From assembly GCF_903946935.1 (NCBI RefSeq), contig NZ_CAJAXH010000019.1, positions 1 through 32,401 of the forward strand: a stretch of 32,401 bases of DNA. The letters run 5' to 3'. Numbering within the stretch: the first letter of the stretch is position 1; the number at the start of each line of letters is the position of its first letter. The translations under genes were made by a program, and so were the position numbers. Positions 25,767-32,401 of this stretch are shown one piece after another. The notes under the pieces are model-generated. The model worked only from the letters and a program-made list of their open reading frames with translations. It did no database searches and was not told the origin of the DNA. Source of the DNA: an uncultured Thiodictyon sp. (GTDB lineage Bacteria; Pseudomonadota; Gammaproteobacteria; Chromatiales; Chromatiaceae).

Positions 25767-26413
25767 AGTTCGACCTCCGCCGGCGCCAGGATACTCAAGT
25801 CACGGCCGCTCGCCACCTGGGGCAGGCGCACCTCGGTGGCACGCCACCCGCCGTGGACCAGGGTACCGCGGAAGGGCGGCCCACCGACCAACTGGCCGCT
25901 CAGGTGGACCGCCGACGGGTCGAAGCCGGCCTGGAGGGTCACCCGACCACCCTCGGCCTCGGTGCGCACCGGGGCGACGGTGAGATACTCGTCCAGCACG
26001 CGGCGACACCCCTGATGGACCACCCGGGCCGCGGCGCCCACCTGTTGATCCGAGTAATCGCCGACCTCCTGCTGCAGAAAGTCCAACAGCCGCGCATCCT
26101 TCTGCAATAGACCGAGCAGGAGCAGGGCCGCGTCGGGCGGGGCCTTTTGCAGGGTCGCCGCTGGGGTCGGTGTAGGCGGCGCCGTCGGCGCGGCGACCGG
26201 CTGGAGCTGAGTCTCAACGGCGCCAGCGTTGAACCCGCGGTTGAAGGCGCTGGCAAACGCTGGATCGTAAAGGGCACGCCCGAAGACCAGCAGGCCGATA
26301 CCAAGGCGGCGAAGCGCCCGGCCGGCCCACTTGGCGGCAATGACCAGCCACTTCAGAAGTAGCTGGGCGGCCACACTGAGCCGCTGCGAAGCGTTTGACT
26401 GGGGGTCTGGCAT
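25763..26413 (-). CDS. DUF2760 domain protein
   Basis: 216 residues. A hydrophobic N-terminal stretch (LLLKWLVIAAKWAGRALRRLGIGLLVF) suggests membrane association. A Pro/Ala/Thr-rich linker follows (~residues 70-90). The conserved DUF2760 domain covers ~95-216, with DAALLLLGLLQKDARLLDFLQQEVGDYSDQQVGAAARVVH, GCRRVLDEY and the C-terminal GGWRATEVRLP. The function is unestablished; members typically precede an Hsp70-family gene as here, and likely act as its partner. The ATG at 26413 has GAGGA six bases upstream. It shares four bases with the Hsp70 gene. Confidence 0.85.
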   Translation of the reverse strand: MPDPQSNASQRLSVAAQLLLKWLVIAAKWAGRALRRLGIGLLVFGRALYDPAFASAFNRGFNAGAVETQLQPVAAPTAPPTPTPAATLQKAPPDAALLLLGLLQKDARLLDFLQQEVGDYSDQQVGAAARVVHQGCRRVLDEYLTVAPVRTEAEGGRVTLQAGFDPSAVHLSGQLVGGPPFRGTLVHGGWRATEVRLPQVASGRDLSILAPAEVEL

Positions 26414-26587
26414 GGGAAATCCTCAATGATGCCGGGAAGGGCGGCGGCAGGCGCCGCAGCAGACCGCCCATGATACCGCGGTCGCAACAGCCCGCAGAGC
26501 TTTTGCGACCGGTTTGAACAGCAGGGGCGACCGGCGCGGACGCCTCGGCGTTCAAGGCGCCACCGACGCGGACATTCGTCGCCCCCC

Positions 26588-26617
26588 CGGGCCGCTCCGG
26601 CCCTCGTAGGAGCGGCC
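26588..26617. repeat. GGAGCGGCCC palindromic repeat
   Basis: Perfect 10-bp stem GGGCCGCTCC / GGAGCGGCCC around a 10-nt loop, followed by CCGGCCGCGACCGGTCGCCGG, itself rich in palindromes. It resembles the TAGGAGCGGC...GCCGCGA intergenic repeats of gammaproteobacteria. The gap 26414-26727 otherwise shows no gene. Confidence 0.55.
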
Positions 26618-26727
26618 CCCGGCCGCGACCGGTCGCCGGAACAACGATCAAGGCCCATGGGACCTGACCCAGAATACGCGCTGACCCTGCTCATGGCCGA
26701 GCCTATCGAACTGCGCGGGGACTGCCC

Positions 26728-26967
26728 CTACACCAGGTAGAGTGCAATCAGTGGCACCAGATTGAGAAGCATGATCCCGATCTTGAAGACCGCCATGCCC
26801 GCGTAATTGATGGCATCAAAGGTTTGCGGCGACAACGTGAACCAGCGCGCATGCATGCGATACATCCAGTCATGCGCATAGGCGAAGGCTCCAAACCAGA
26901 TGAGCAACAGGCCGTAATTGAGCCCGAGACACCATAGCAGAACATGTTTTATCTCAATGATGGTCAT
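26728..26967 (-). CDS. Small two-helix membrane protein (DUF6868-like)
   Basis: 79 residues. Two hydrophobic helices (VLLWCLGLNYGLLLIWFGAFAYA and AGMAVFKIGIMLLNLVPLIALYLV) flank a loop with HDWMYRMHARWFTLSPQTFDAINY. This layout matches the DUF6868 family of short inner-membrane proteins of unknown role. The ATG at 26967 has a GAGG ribosome binding site eight bases upstream and is preferred over the upstream in-frame start at 26997. It follows the truncated kamA-like gene by about 100 bases on the same strand. Confidence 0.7.
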   Translation of the reverse strand: MTIIEIKHVLLWCLGLNYGLLLIWFGAFAYAHDWMYRMHARWFTLSPQTFDAINYAGMAVFKIGIMLLNLVPLIALYLV

Positions 26968-27068
26968 GACAGAACCTCGGGGCGATTTCGACGACATTGA
27001 TCGTCATTCCGGCCGGCGGTGAAAACATTAATTAAGCCTAGCCCAATCAATTTTGCCGCACCCCTACA

Positions 27069-27767
27069 TTATCCGATAGTCCGGACCTTGTCATTGTTCT
27101 GATCAAGCGTGATGAGGTGCGGATGGATAAATGAAATTAGCATAAACAACGGCTTGAACTGACTGAGCATCTCCACGAGCCGATCGTCGAACATCTGCGG
27201 CACATAAACCGGCGCCCTTGTGGTGATGCGAATGATTTCCACATGAGGAATACGGCGCACCTCTGCCAACGCATGTCCGAGTCGGTCAATATTGCCATAA
27301 AACGGATCGCCCCCGGTAAATACCACATCGCGAATCGATTCGTTTTCACGCAGATACTCGATCGCCCTGTCGAGGCGTCGTCCGCTCAGGGTGAAAACGA
27401 CTTTTTCGGATCGAAAACAGAAACGACAGTGCGCAAAACACCCTGTTGTGTACATCAACAAGACCTTGCCCGGATAGCGATGGATGATGCCATCGATCGG
27501 CTGGTATTTTGCCTCATCCTTATGGTTATCGACGATATCATCGTCGGGATAGATGGCCAGTTCGTCAGTCGATGGAATAACGATCCGCCTTAGAGGGTCA
27601 TGTGGATCATTTGGATCCAGCAACTTCGCATAGCTCCTGGTAATCTTCATCGGCATAATCGCCCGGCACTTGCGAATGCCCTCCTGCTCCTCGCTTGCCA
27701 ATTGAAGCAGTTCACCTAGTTGGTCTACTGTCGTTATAACTTCATTTTTCGACCGACCGTCTTTCAT
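27069..27767 (-). pseudogene. KamA-type radical SAM aminomutase, C-terminally truncated
   Basis: 232 residues. KamA proteins (lysine 2,3-aminomutase family, about 400 residues or more) use an iron-sulfur cluster, SAM and PLP. The N-terminal part and the cluster motif CFAHCRFCF (Cys110, Cys114, Cys117) are intact, with VVFTGGDPFYGN and ITTRAPVYVPQMFDDRLVEML. The frame ends after FIHPHLITLDQNNDKVRTIG. The second half, with the PLP-binding lysine and substrate carboxylate contacts, is missing and not found downstream. The start is the ATG at 27767 with GGAG upstream. It is probably a broken gene, though a stable half-barrel protein cannot be excluded. No ablB-type acetyltransferase partner is next to it. 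Confidence 0.7.
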
Positions 27768-27830
27768 GTGTTTCTCCGGTCTGTTTGGAGTTAAGCAGAT
27801 GCCGCATAATAGAATAATTTGAGAATAATG

Positions 27831-27883
27831 GGCCAGGCTCATTTACATCCCGCCAGCGGCGAAATCGTTAAGCGAGCCTGGCC
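27831..27883. repeat. 10-bp inverted repeat upstream of the kamA-like gene
   Basis: GGCCAGGCTC (27831-27840) and GAGCCTGGCC (27874-27883) are perfect complements with a 33-nt spacer. They lie 64 bases upstream of the kamA-like start and 68 bases past the end of the next gene. It could be a terminator of the upstream gene or an operator; no T-tract is present. Confidence 0.45.
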
Positions 27884-27950
27884 ACCTTCTCCGTGCAAGT
27901 TAGGCCAGATTTTCGCTTGAGCTCAGTACTGACCACTTTCCCCGCTGTCT

Positions 27951-28352
27951 CCTGCGCATCACCGACACCGAACGTAGCGTTCGCCCTTTTCTTTGCCCTT
28001 AGAAAAAACCAAAGTATTGCCGGAAACAGTCATGCGAATTCGCTCCGTCCACGTCTCGCCTTCGCCGGAGCATTCCGCTTTGGCGGTCCAGGTGCTCGCA
28101 TTCTGCACGATGGACTTGAGATCACACCCACTCTCATAGAACCAGATCTTCCGCTCTTGGATCTTCATCGGCACTCTGTCACCCCCCGCTCGGCAGAGTT
28201 CTTGACTTGGCGCCCACTGACCCACATAAGGAGGCGCACCGAACGCCGGGAGCGTGAACACCGTCGCAGTGACCGCAAGCAACCATCTGTTCATAAATCA
28301 CCTCGGTTTCGAGCATACTTCGGAAAAGCAGTGGACAAGGGATAGATCAGCA
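27951..28352 (-). repeat. 400-bp segmental duplication, copy A
   Basis: Closely matches 31736-32134 in the same orientation. It covers a whole small gene with its ribosome binding site and about 60 bases of leader. The edges are abrupt. The two copies bracket the GH44 region. Confidence 0.8.
27959..28294 (-). CDS. Small secreted four-cysteine protein, paralogue A
   Basis: 111 residues. The signal peptide is MNRWLLAVTATVFTLPAFGA, giving a mature protein of about 91 residues with four cysteines (34, 57, 75, 110) that could form two disulfides in the periplasm. The mature start YVGQWAPSQELC and the pattern C-AGGDRVPMKIQERKIWFYESGC look like a small beta-barrel of the G-x-W type found in uncharacterised proteobacterial secreted proteins; the function is unknown. 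It differs from paralogue B (31744-32076) by nine substitutions and one residue insertion. AGGTGA lies just before the ATG. Confidence 0.75.
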   Translation of the reverse strand: MNRWLLAVTATVFTLPAFGAPPYVGQWAPSQELCRAGGDRVPMKIQERKIWFYESGCDLKSIVQNASTWTAKAECSGEGETWTERIRMTVSGNTLVFSKGKEKGERYVRCR

Positions 28353-28358
28353 GATCGA

Positions 28359-28465
28359 CCTTGATCGTCATTCCGGCCCGGACGCCGGAACCCAGGCCAT
28401 GGACGGCAACTTCCCGCCGCCGCGGGCTCGCAGAACTTGCGGACTGGCAGAAACGACGATCAAGG
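28359..28465. mobile_element. Possible MITE-like element with CCTTGATCGTC ends
   Basis: CCTTGATCGTC (28359-28369) and GACGATCAAGG (28455-28465) are perfect 11-bp terminal inverted repeats bounding 107 bp. The left end continues ATTCCGGCC, and related strings occur near 26998 (TTGATCGTCATTCCGGCC) and 26643 (ACGATCAAGGC). It abuts duplication copy A. Confidence 0.5.
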
Positions 28466-28553
28466 CCAGCAGTTCTGTGCCAGTTTTTCCCTCCGCGCCT
28501 AATCCTAAGCCAGCCTGCGGGCACCGACGTAACGAGTCAGGTTGGGCGCCGCG

Positions 28554-28830
28554 TTATGTCTCATGGTTTCGATGCTTCTTTGCCAGGCCGTCCAAGTGGA
28601 CCTTTCTTGCCTCTTCCTTTCGCGTCTTTTCCTTCATTTCTGCCTTTCGGCCGGCCACACCTCTTCCGTTTTGCATTGCCGGAAGACAACGACTTTGTCC
28701 ACATAAAACCGTGGCAGTCGGCCATAGGTGTTATTGTGTGCGAGATCGCTTTGACCGGCGATTATGGCGCCGGGCGGCACCTCGCTATTCGGGTCACACG
28801 GGTCGATGTCCGCCAACGTTTTGCGGTGAC
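28554..28830 (-). pseudogene. Decayed zinc-ribbon protein gene
   Basis: The minus strand encodes, in one frame (28634-28830), KTLADIDPCDPNSEVPPGAI followed by AHNNTYGRLPRFYVDK and CKTEEVWPAERQK. In another frame (28554-28650) it encodes KAEMKEKTRKEEARKVHLDGLAKKH. Together these match the start, ribbon and basic C-terminal tail of the small 'probable zinc-ribbon' proteins, which normally carry two CxxC pairs and a WWYEVAKG core. Here that core and the second CxxC are deleted and the frame is shifted; the first CxxC has lost a cysteine. The initiation region is also gone. Confidence 0.6.
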
Positions 28831-28898
28831 AGTCGCGCCGGGAGCGCGGTCCCATTCTCCCTCCCCTATTGGGGGATGGCGGGGTGGGGGAACGGCCA

Positions 28899-28950
28899 AG
28901 GCACCCGCCACGTTCATCTTGCGGGTTGGCGCGGGCGCCATGGCCGTAGG
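28899..28950. repeat. 52-bp dispersed repeat, copy 2
   Basis: 45 of 52 positions match 23769-23820. It lies between the zinc-ribbon pseudogene and the 3' end of the GH44 gene. No intact gene is seen in 28300-29055. Confidence 0.55.
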
Positions 28951-29055
28951 CCCTGACGAGCTGGCTGTCTTTCAGCCGGCGGCTTTTGGTTTTCTCGCTG
29001 GTCATGTCCGGTTGATATGTGGTCCGTCGCCTATTCTTCCAGGCGGCTCTCCCCG

Positions 29056-31233
29056 TCAGAAGATCGCACGCCAGCCGCCGCGGCCGGGCAAACAATCCCA
29101 ACAGAACTGCGGCACGCGGTAGAGGGTGATGGAGTTGCCCGGATAGCTATCCGTGAATGTAGCACCGCTGAAGGTTCGGTCAGCCAGGCGCACGATCGCA
29201 GTCAACTGCGCAGAACTGTAGCGCCAGCCCTGCAGGGTACCGGCGGGCGCGAAGTGGCTCAGGGTCAGTGGCGCCGACAGCGCGTCCGCGGTCTTGTTGA
29301 TGACGATCAAGGTCAAGGCGCCCGTGGCGGTCTCTTCGGCGGCATAGCAAGCAAGCCGGTCCTGGGCGTTGCTGCTGGCACTCACACTGGTCTCACCAAA
29401 GCGGCCTCCAGCCCCATCATAGTTTCGGTATATGCGAAATGCAAAGGCGGCCGGCTCGGTGCTCGCCGGGGGAGACCATAGGGTTGCAAAATCCAACCCT
29501 TCACGACCGAAAATACCCAATACGTCCGCTTGCGCCAGGGCACCATTGATGTGCTCGGGCGCTCCCCAATTGTACTCGGTGATCGCAAGCTTAGTTCCCG
29601 GGTAATTGCTGCGCACCCACTCGCGCATACGCGGGATCAGCCGCACGATGCCACCGTCGGGACCGGCGGCGGCGATCCAACTCTCATCAACATAGGTCGG
29701 GTCCCACAGGGAACGGGTACTGTTGAGACGCAGCGCCTGGGTGGTGGCGTCACCGGCCACGCTCAAAGCGACGCCGGGCGCGGCAGTATAATAGTGCAGA
29801 TCGAGGAAATCCAGAATACGCGTACCGTGCGCCTGCTCATATGCCTGCATCTGCTGGAGGTACCAGGGTACCAAGGGCGTGCCGCCATGGGCATTGCGAT
29901 CATCCGGGGTACTCCAGTCCCCCCGCTGTCCGTCCCACGGGGAATTCCAGTAATAGGTCCAGCCCATGACAACCGGACCCAGGGTTTGGGCCGTCGGATC
30001 AGCGGTCTTGATAGCCGCAGCGTATTGATAGGTGCGGTCGCGCAATTGGTCATAGTTAAGGGCGACCGGCGCCACATCGGCGTGGGTACTCCACCAGATA
30101 TCCGGCTCATTATCCAGGTTGTAATAGCGCACGCCGCCATTGCTCGCCGAGCCGTAGCGGTTGACCAGATAGGTCACCCAGGTTTGGACGAATCCGGGGT
30201 CGATCACAAGACTGGTGTCCGCGGGGTCATTGCCCGCTACCAAGCTGCCATCGGTCTTGACACCATTGCCGCAGTCGGGACGCCAGGCATCGACTTGCTG
30301 TTGCGGACCGTATTTCGCAACGCTGAATCCGCAAGTCGACAAGTCGCCGTTCTTTGCGACATAACCAATCATGGGTAGGGTCAGCGCCGTCTCTACGCCT
30401 AAGGGACGTCCCTGAGCGATCAGGCGATTGGTAGCGGAATCGTCCGGCGGGCCGGCCGCATCACTCAATCTGACGTTCTCGTAGTACCAGTCGTTGGCCG
30501 TGTTGCCGGCGTCGAGCATCCAATTGTAGCGCGTCGTATTGTTGCCTCCCCAGCGACGTACCGACACCCCGAGGCTAGTCAGGAAGGCCGCGTCGGCAGA
30601 CGTTGCACTTTGGCCGTTGACGCCGTAGATCAGTGGGCTGATGGGCTTGCGCTGCGCCGCCGCATCGACCGTCAGTGCCAGTGGCGGCAGGTCAATTCCG
30701 ATCAGGCGCAGGGTGTCGAGGTTATAGGTCGGCGGAACGGCGCCGGTTCGGTCCTGGATATTGATCCGGGCGATCTCGGTGGGGTTACCCAAGGCGCTAA
30801 GAGGCACGTCGACGACACTCCACACGTCCGGGGTGGGGGTAAACTGGAAACTGGCGCTGTTGGCGCCGTTATCGGTCGGCTGTGTGAAGAGCGAGAGTGC
30901 CCCGCTCCCCGGTCGCCCGTAAACGGAAAAACGCAGCCCAGAATAACCGGCGGTGGCGATCGCAGGGCTGGTCCGCAGCGACAGCCCGCCCCAGCCGGCG
31001 CTATAGGTCACGGCCAGCGACGAGGCGCCAGTGACCTTGATGTCCGTGGCGACCGCCGCTGTCGTACTCCAGGACCAGTCCTCCCAGCCGCTCGCCAGGC
31101 CGTCCTCGTAGATCATCAGATCGGCAGCCCGGGCCGGCAAGGCGGTCACCGCACTCAGGATCAACCAGACGATGAGACTGCCCCTGAGGACAGGGGGGCC
31201 GCGACGAGACCGCTCGAAAAGGAATGCAACCAT
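29056..31233 (-). CDS. Secreted GH44-family glycoside hydrolase with C-terminal tail motif
   Basis: 725 residues. A signal peptide ends near residue 36 (TALPARA). Residues ~38-180 form a carbohydrate-binding-like jelly roll (YEDGLASGWEDWSW ... YNLDTLRLIG). Residues ~185-620 are a GH44 catalytic domain: ISPLIYGVNGQ, RRWGGNNTTRYNW, the acid/base Glu376 in LDNEPDIW, DFLDLHYY and the nucleophile Glu553 in ITEYNWGA. A C-terminal beta domain runs ~620-706. GH44 enzymes are endo-acting on beta-1,4-glucans such as cellulose and xyloglucan. The last 16 residues read F-C-W-D-C-L-P-G-R-G-G-W-R-A-I-F, the tail also found on the thrombospondin-repeat protein at 4304. The ATG at 31233 has GGAGAGA upstream. 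Dockerin and PEP-CTERM features are absent. Confidence 0.88.
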   Translation of the reverse strand: MVAFLFERSRRGPPVLRGSLIVWLILSAVTALPARAADLMIYEDGLASGWEDWSWSTTAAVATDIKVTGASSLAVTYSAGWGGLSLRTSPAIATAGYSGLRFSVYGRPGSGALSLFTQPTDNGANSASFQFTPTPDVWSVVDVPLSALGNPTEIARINIQDRTGAVPPTYNLDTLRLIGIDLPPLALTVDAAAQRKPISPLIYGVNGQSATSADAAFLTSLGVSVRRWGGNNTTRYNWMLDAGNTANDWYYENVRLSDAAGPPDDSATNRLIAQGRPLGVETALTLPMIGYVAKNGDLSTCGFSVAKYGPQQQVDAWRPDCGNGVKTDGSLVAGNDPADTSLVIDPGFVQTWVTYLVNRYGSASNGGVRYYNLDNEPDIWWSTHADVAPVALNYDQLRDRTYQYAAAIKTADPTAQTLGPVVMGWTYYWNSPWDGQRGDWSTPDDRNAHGGTPLVPWYLQQMQAYEQAHGTRILDFLDLHYYTAAPGVALSVAGDATTQALRLNSTRSLWDPTYVDESWIAAAGPDGGIVRLIPRMREWVRSNYPGTKLAITEYNWGAPEHINGALAQADVLGIFGREGLDFATLWSPPASTEPAAFAFRIYRNYDGAGGRFGETSVSASSNAQDRLACYAAEETATGALTLIVINKTADALSAPLTLSHFAPAGTLQGWRYSSAQLTAIVRLADRTFSGATFTDSYPGNSITLYRVPQFCWDCLPGRGGWRAIF
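29059..29106 (-). other. C-terminal tail motif, copy 2 (FCWxCLPxRGGWRAI)
   Basis: Encodes residues 710-725 of the GH44 protein. Thirteen residues are identical to the thrombospondin-repeat protein tail (4835-4885), with silent differences at Cys, Leu, Pro, both Gly and Arg codons. Sequence after the stop codon is unrelated between the copies. Confidence 0.6.
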
Positions 31234-31289
31234 GGGATCTCTCCGCTAAGGCAACTGGAACTCGTTTCGCCGAGCATAACAACAGGACT

Positions 31290-31508
31290 CCGGACGATAC
31301 GCGGCAACCGGCGTCGACAGTAGATGCACATGATTCGACATGAGCACATAGGCATGAATTTCCACTGAGTTCAGCCTCGCAAGCCCTGCCAGGTCATCCA
31401 GATCGACTCCGCGGTCTGCGTCGGAAAAAAACAGGCGCCACAATCAATGCCGCGTGTGATCACATGAACCGGCACGTCGGGCAGCATTATCCTCGCACGT
31501 CGCGTCAC
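31290..31508 (-). pseudogene. REP-associated tyrosine transposase (RAYT/Y1) fragment
   Basis: From a GTG at 31508 with GAGGG upstream, the minus strand reads TRRARIMLPDVPVHVITRG...CGACFF. A frameshift near 31430 then moves to a frame reading FFSDADRGVDLDDL and VEIHAYVLMSNHVHLLSTP. The last contains the HUH motif (H-V-H) of Y1 transposases, and the first is the standard RAYT N-terminus. The catalytic tyrosine and the rest are gone. RAYTs mobilise REP palindromes, which are common in this window. It lies directly upstream of the GH44 start. Confidence 0.75.
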
Positions 31509-31735
31509 CGAACTGCCCTCAGGTCGCGCACCAGTTGCGATGCCACGTTAGCCGAATAATGTTGGCCTGTCCCCTATTGCTCCTTCCTGGCTGAACGAAT
31601 TAAGTAAACTGTCCCAGGAACTGGCTGCATAATCGCCGGAGACGCAATAGAGACGGGCGGTTTCAATCATTTTCCGAGCGAGATGGCGCCCCATTTTCCG
31701 ATATATCGCGCGTACCTCGTGCTCCGTCGCTGACG

Positions 31736-32134
31736 CCTGCGCATCACCGACACCGAACGTAGCGTTCGCCCTTTCCTTTGTCCTTAGAGAAAACCAACGT
31801 ATTGCCGGAAACGGTCATGCGAATGCGCTCGGTCCAGGTTTCTCCTTCACCAGCGCATTCCGCTTTGGCGGTCCAGGTGCTCGCATTCTGCACGATGGAC
31901 TTGAGATCACACCCACTCTCATAGAACCAGATCTTCCGCTCTTGGATCTTCATCGGCACTCTGTCACCGCCCGCCCGGCAGAGTTGTTGACTCTGTGCCC
32001 ACTGACCGACATAGGGCGCACCGAACGCCGGGAGCGTGAACACCGCCGCAATGACCGCCGGCAACCATCTTTTCATGACTCACCTCGGTTTCGAGTACAC
32101 TTCGGAAGCGATGTGGACCAGGGATATATCAGCA
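31736..32134 (-). repeat. 400-bp segmental duplication, copy B
   Basis: Direct-orientation copy of 27951-28352, including coding region, ribosome binding site and leader. The central coding part is almost identical in DNA, so the duplication is recent or kept alike by conversion. Recombination between copies would delete the GH44 gene. The preceding gap 31509-31743 holds no gene. Confidence 0.8.
31744..32076 (-). CDS. Small secreted four-cysteine protein, paralogue B
   Basis: 110 residues, 101 of 110 aligned positions identical to paralogue A (27959-28294). The signal peptide is MKRWLPAVIAAVFTLPAFGA. All four mature cysteines are kept, and the block from CRAGGDRVPMKIQ to TWTAKAEC is unchanged. 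Most differences fall in the signal peptide and the C-terminal Lys/Glu-rich stretch. An AGGTGA ribosome binding site precedes the ATG. Function unknown. Confidence 0.75.
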   Translation of the reverse strand: MKRWLPAVIAAVFTLPAFGAPYVGQWAQSQQLCRAGGDRVPMKIQERKIWFYESGCDLKSIVQNASTWTAKAECAGEGETWTERIRMTVSGNTLVFSKDKGKGERYVRCR

Positions 32135-32190
32135 ACGCTGCGGATAAGGAGGCAGGCTCAATTAAGTCTGGCGGAGGGAAAAGGTTAAAA

Positions 32191-32227
32191 GGATTCGAAA
32201 GGATTCGCGGGATTCGCGCGGGATTCG
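32191..32227. repeat. Four GGATTCG units at 9-11 base spacing
   Basis: GGATTCG starts at 32191, 32201, 32210 and 32221, roughly one helical turn apart. It may be slipped-strand sequence or a small phased binding array; there is no further evidence for either. Confidence 0.5.
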
Positions 32228-32249
32228 GGTCAGGTTTTGACTTGTACCC

Positions 32250-32399
32250 GAGGCACAAGTCGCCGCTGAGCGCTTCTTCGGCCGCGCCCACGAAACGCTG
32301 TTCGCGCAGGTGCTCCAGCGCATGCCGTTGCCTCCGTCACCAGCGCGCCGACGGCCCCGTCCGCCCAAGTCGTCCGCGCTCCTGCTGGTGGCGGCGTAA
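32250..32399 (+). pseudogene. C-terminal remnant of a transposase-like gene
   Basis: The frame ending in TAA at 32397-32399 reads EAQVAAERFFGRAHETLF and then QVLQRMPLPPSPARRRPRPPK. The A-A-E-R-F-F-G start followed by a Pro/Arg-rich tail resembles the end of DUF6399-type transposases. No upstream coding sequence in this frame is found, so only about 50 codons survive. Family assignment is tentative. Confidence 0.4.
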
Positions 32400-32401
32400 C
32401 C

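Noticed and set aside
26657-26736. Possible mini-gene reading MGPDPEYALTLLMAEP and ending CPYTR
   Set aside because: Only about 26 codons, no ribosome binding site, and it overlaps the 3' end of the DUF6868-like gene on the other strand.
28361-29122. 253-residue rightward frame in the GH44 downstream region
   Set aside because: It reads through a MITE-like element, the antisense of the zinc-ribbon relic and the end of GH44; no ribosome binding site or family resemblance.
1-32401. CRISPR arrays, tRNA or rRNA genes
   Set aside because: No regularly spaced direct repeats with unique spacers and no tRNA-like or rRNA-like segments were seen on reading both strands; the only regular short repeats are the YD codons and the four GGATTCG units.

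Overview
The window reads as a GC-rich gammaproteobacterial chromosome. The best guess is a Chromatiaceae-type purple sulfur bacterium, inferred from gene content, high GC and abundant short palindromic intergenic repeats; there is no rRNA or photosynthesis gene here to confirm it. No tRNA, rRNA, CRISPR array or complete insertion sequence was recognised. Calls come from reading motifs and protein architecture only; no database search was possible.

Region 1 (1-5300): the 3' part of a very large RHS/YD-repeat protein with an AT-rich variable C-terminus. An inverted-repeat element follows, then a small exported hybrid protein with YD and calcium-binding thrombospondin type 3 repeats, and a decayed group II intron reverse transcriptase. 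Region 2 (5331-12822): mobA faces left; mprF and an acvB/virJ-like gene face right (synthesis and probable hydrolysis of aminoacyl-phosphatidylglycerol, with a 122-bp MITE-like element between them). A DUF533/TerB-like protein and a GNAT acetyltransferase face left. Region 3 (13144-17548): an ABC ATPase, an FtsX-type permease and an AttH/CrtC-like lipocalin protein form one export-type operon.

Region 4 (18333-22444): beta-RFAP synthase, a CitG-like protein, formaldehyde-activating enzyme and PabB. These are a coherent part of tetrahydromethanopterin (H4MPT) synthesis and H4MPT-linked formaldehyde handling, with PabB able to supply the pABA used by beta-RFAP synthase. An AT-richer polytopic membrane protein follows. 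Region 5 (23922-26967, leftward): a DUF2760-Hsp70 pair and a small membrane protein. Region 6 (27069-32401, leftward): a truncated KamA-type radical SAM gene, two near-identical small secreted proteins 3.8 kb apart, a GH44 glycoside hydrolase, and at least three decayed genes (zinc-ribbon protein, REP-associated transposase, another transposase tail).

The most notable observation is that two unrelated exported proteins, the thrombospondin-repeat protein and the GH44 enzyme 24 kb away on the other strand, end in the same short Cys/Trp/Arg tail (F-C-W-x-C-L-P-x-R-G-G-W-R-A-I). Their codons differ mostly at silent positions and the similarity stops at the stop codon. This looks like a protein-level C-terminal signal that I do not recognise from catalogued sorting tags.
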